DNA from: Maribacter sp. 4G9
GTDB lineage: Bacteria; Bacteroidota; Bacteroidia; Flavobacteriales; Flavobacteriaceae
DNA: 42,729 nucleotides
Direction: 5' to 3'
Assembly: GCF_002742265.1 (NCBI RefSeq)
Contig: NZ_MDGL01000131.1
Span: 1-42,729, forward strand
This document shows, in pieces, positions 42,361 through 42,729 of the stretch. Below the pieces are notes generated by a model. It was given only the letters and a program-made list of their open reading frames with translations, was not told the origin of the DNA and made no database searches. Numbering within the stretch: the stretch's first letter is position 1; every line of letters begins with the position of its first letter. Made by a program: the position numbers and the translations under genes.

Positions 42361-42729
42361 TCCGACAAAGCACCTTCTACATCCGTGGCCGTAAAGTTGC
42401 CTCCGGCATCAGTGATGTTCACCTCCGAGGCCGTCTGGTCATCCGTACCCACCAAACTCGATAGGTCCACAGTGGCCGAGGTTCCGCCCTCGATGTCTAT
42501 CTGTAACTGGTTGCTACCGTCAAGGGTAGCTCCCGTCAAATTCTGGTCATCCGTGCTGCCCGCTGCAAGTTCCGACAAAGCACCTTCTACATCGGTTGCC
42601 GTGAAGTTTCCACCTGCATCCGTAATATTCACTTCGGAAGCTGTTTGGTCGTCGGTACCTACCAAACTCGATAGGTCGACCGTGGCCGAACTACCTCCTT
42701 CAATATCTATCTGTAACTGGTTGCTACCG
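42080..42729 (-). repeat. Tandem 210-bp (70-aa) repeats, one with a 73-bp deletion
   Basis: The interval between matching points 42421 and 42631 is exactly 210 bp, while 42284 to 42421 is 137 bp, which is 210 minus 73. Each unit encodes [20 protein letters not shown] and [20 protein letters not shown]. Copies differ by a few synonymous-type changes, so they are not recent perfect duplicates throughout, and the array continues past the window edge. Confidence 0.9.
42282..42729 (-). CDS. Upstream part of the 70-residue-repeat protein, open at the window edge
   Basis: Continuous coding frame from the window end down to a stop at 42282, starting in the middle of a repeat ([20 protein letters not shown]). 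It holds one complete repeat and a second repeat that is broken by the deletion, after which the frame reads nonsense ([14 protein letters not shown]) and stops. The real start codon lies beyond the window. The signal peptide and full number of repeats cannot be judged. Confidence 0.55.
   Translation of the reverse strand, partial: GSNQLQIDIEGGSSATVDLSSLVGTDDQTASEVNITDAGGNFTATDVEGALSELAAGSTDDQNLTGATLDGSNQLQIDIEGGTSATVDLSSLVGTDDQTASEVNITDAGGNFTATDVEGALSETSRAEPRPLWTYRVWWARTTRRPRR

Noticed and set aside
42080-42729. Phage tail-fibre origin for the 70-residue repeats
   Set aside because: The DVEGAL-type repeat resembles tail-fibre repeats, but no other phage gene is present and the neighbours are type IX secretion genes.

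Overview
The window looks like a piece of a marine Flavobacteriaceae chromosome (Bacteroidota). Several things point there: type IX secretion proteins (a PorP/SprF-like protein and a type B sorting domain), the L28-L33-DUF4295-FtsY block, DUF2911, DUF4369 and DUF5916 proteins, near absence of Shine-Dalgarno sequences, and repeated promoter -7 boxes matching TAnnTTTG. Base composition is moderate (roughly 40-45% GC by eye), with AT-richer patches at 195-707 and 18511-19492. The Maribacter/Zobellia/Muricauda neighbourhood is a guess from general resemblance only. I see no rRNA, tRNA, CRISPR array, insertion sequence or prophage.

Left part (1-12.2 kb), mostly minus strand and housekeeping: a small lipoprotein; an operon ftsY - DUF2911 protein - amidase; the ribosomal cluster rpmB-rpmG-DUF4295; an operon exonuclease - fumarylacetoacetase-family protein - Hpt protein - cinA; a lipoyl E2 acyltransferase; recR divergent from a sodium:solute symporter; and a small CoA-binding protein convergent with that symporter.

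Middle part (12.2-24.7 kb): a gene-free stretch with two strong terminators and a candidate structured RNA, a stand-alone fabH, an inverted-repeat element, an AarF/UbiB-like kinase with a TetR-like partner, and htpG. Then comes an ECF sigma factor/anti-sigma pair facing a small membrane protein. Both sides carry the same promoter, TGTAAC-N17-CGTC, which is the clearest regulatory system in the window. A decayed sodium:sugar symporter fragment lies just downstream of the sigma operon. MOSC and DoxX genes, a secreted protein, an AraC regulator coupled to alkB, a TIGR03643 gene and an S1/P1 nuclease follow.

Right part (24.7-42.7 kb): a class A penicillin-binding protein; a four-gene SPFH cluster ending in DUF4177 and Arc-like small proteins; two tandem DUF5916 outer-membrane-type proteins leading into a HAD phosphatase and a DUF819 transporter; a DUF4369 lipoprotein; and a minus-strand group idi-queD-manA plus a small conserved protein. 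The end of the window is a type IX secretion locus: a PorP/SprF-like protein, a calcium-repeat protein with a type B sorting domain, and a surface protein built of 70-residue repeats. That last gene carries a 73-bp deletion that shifts its frame and it runs off the window edge.
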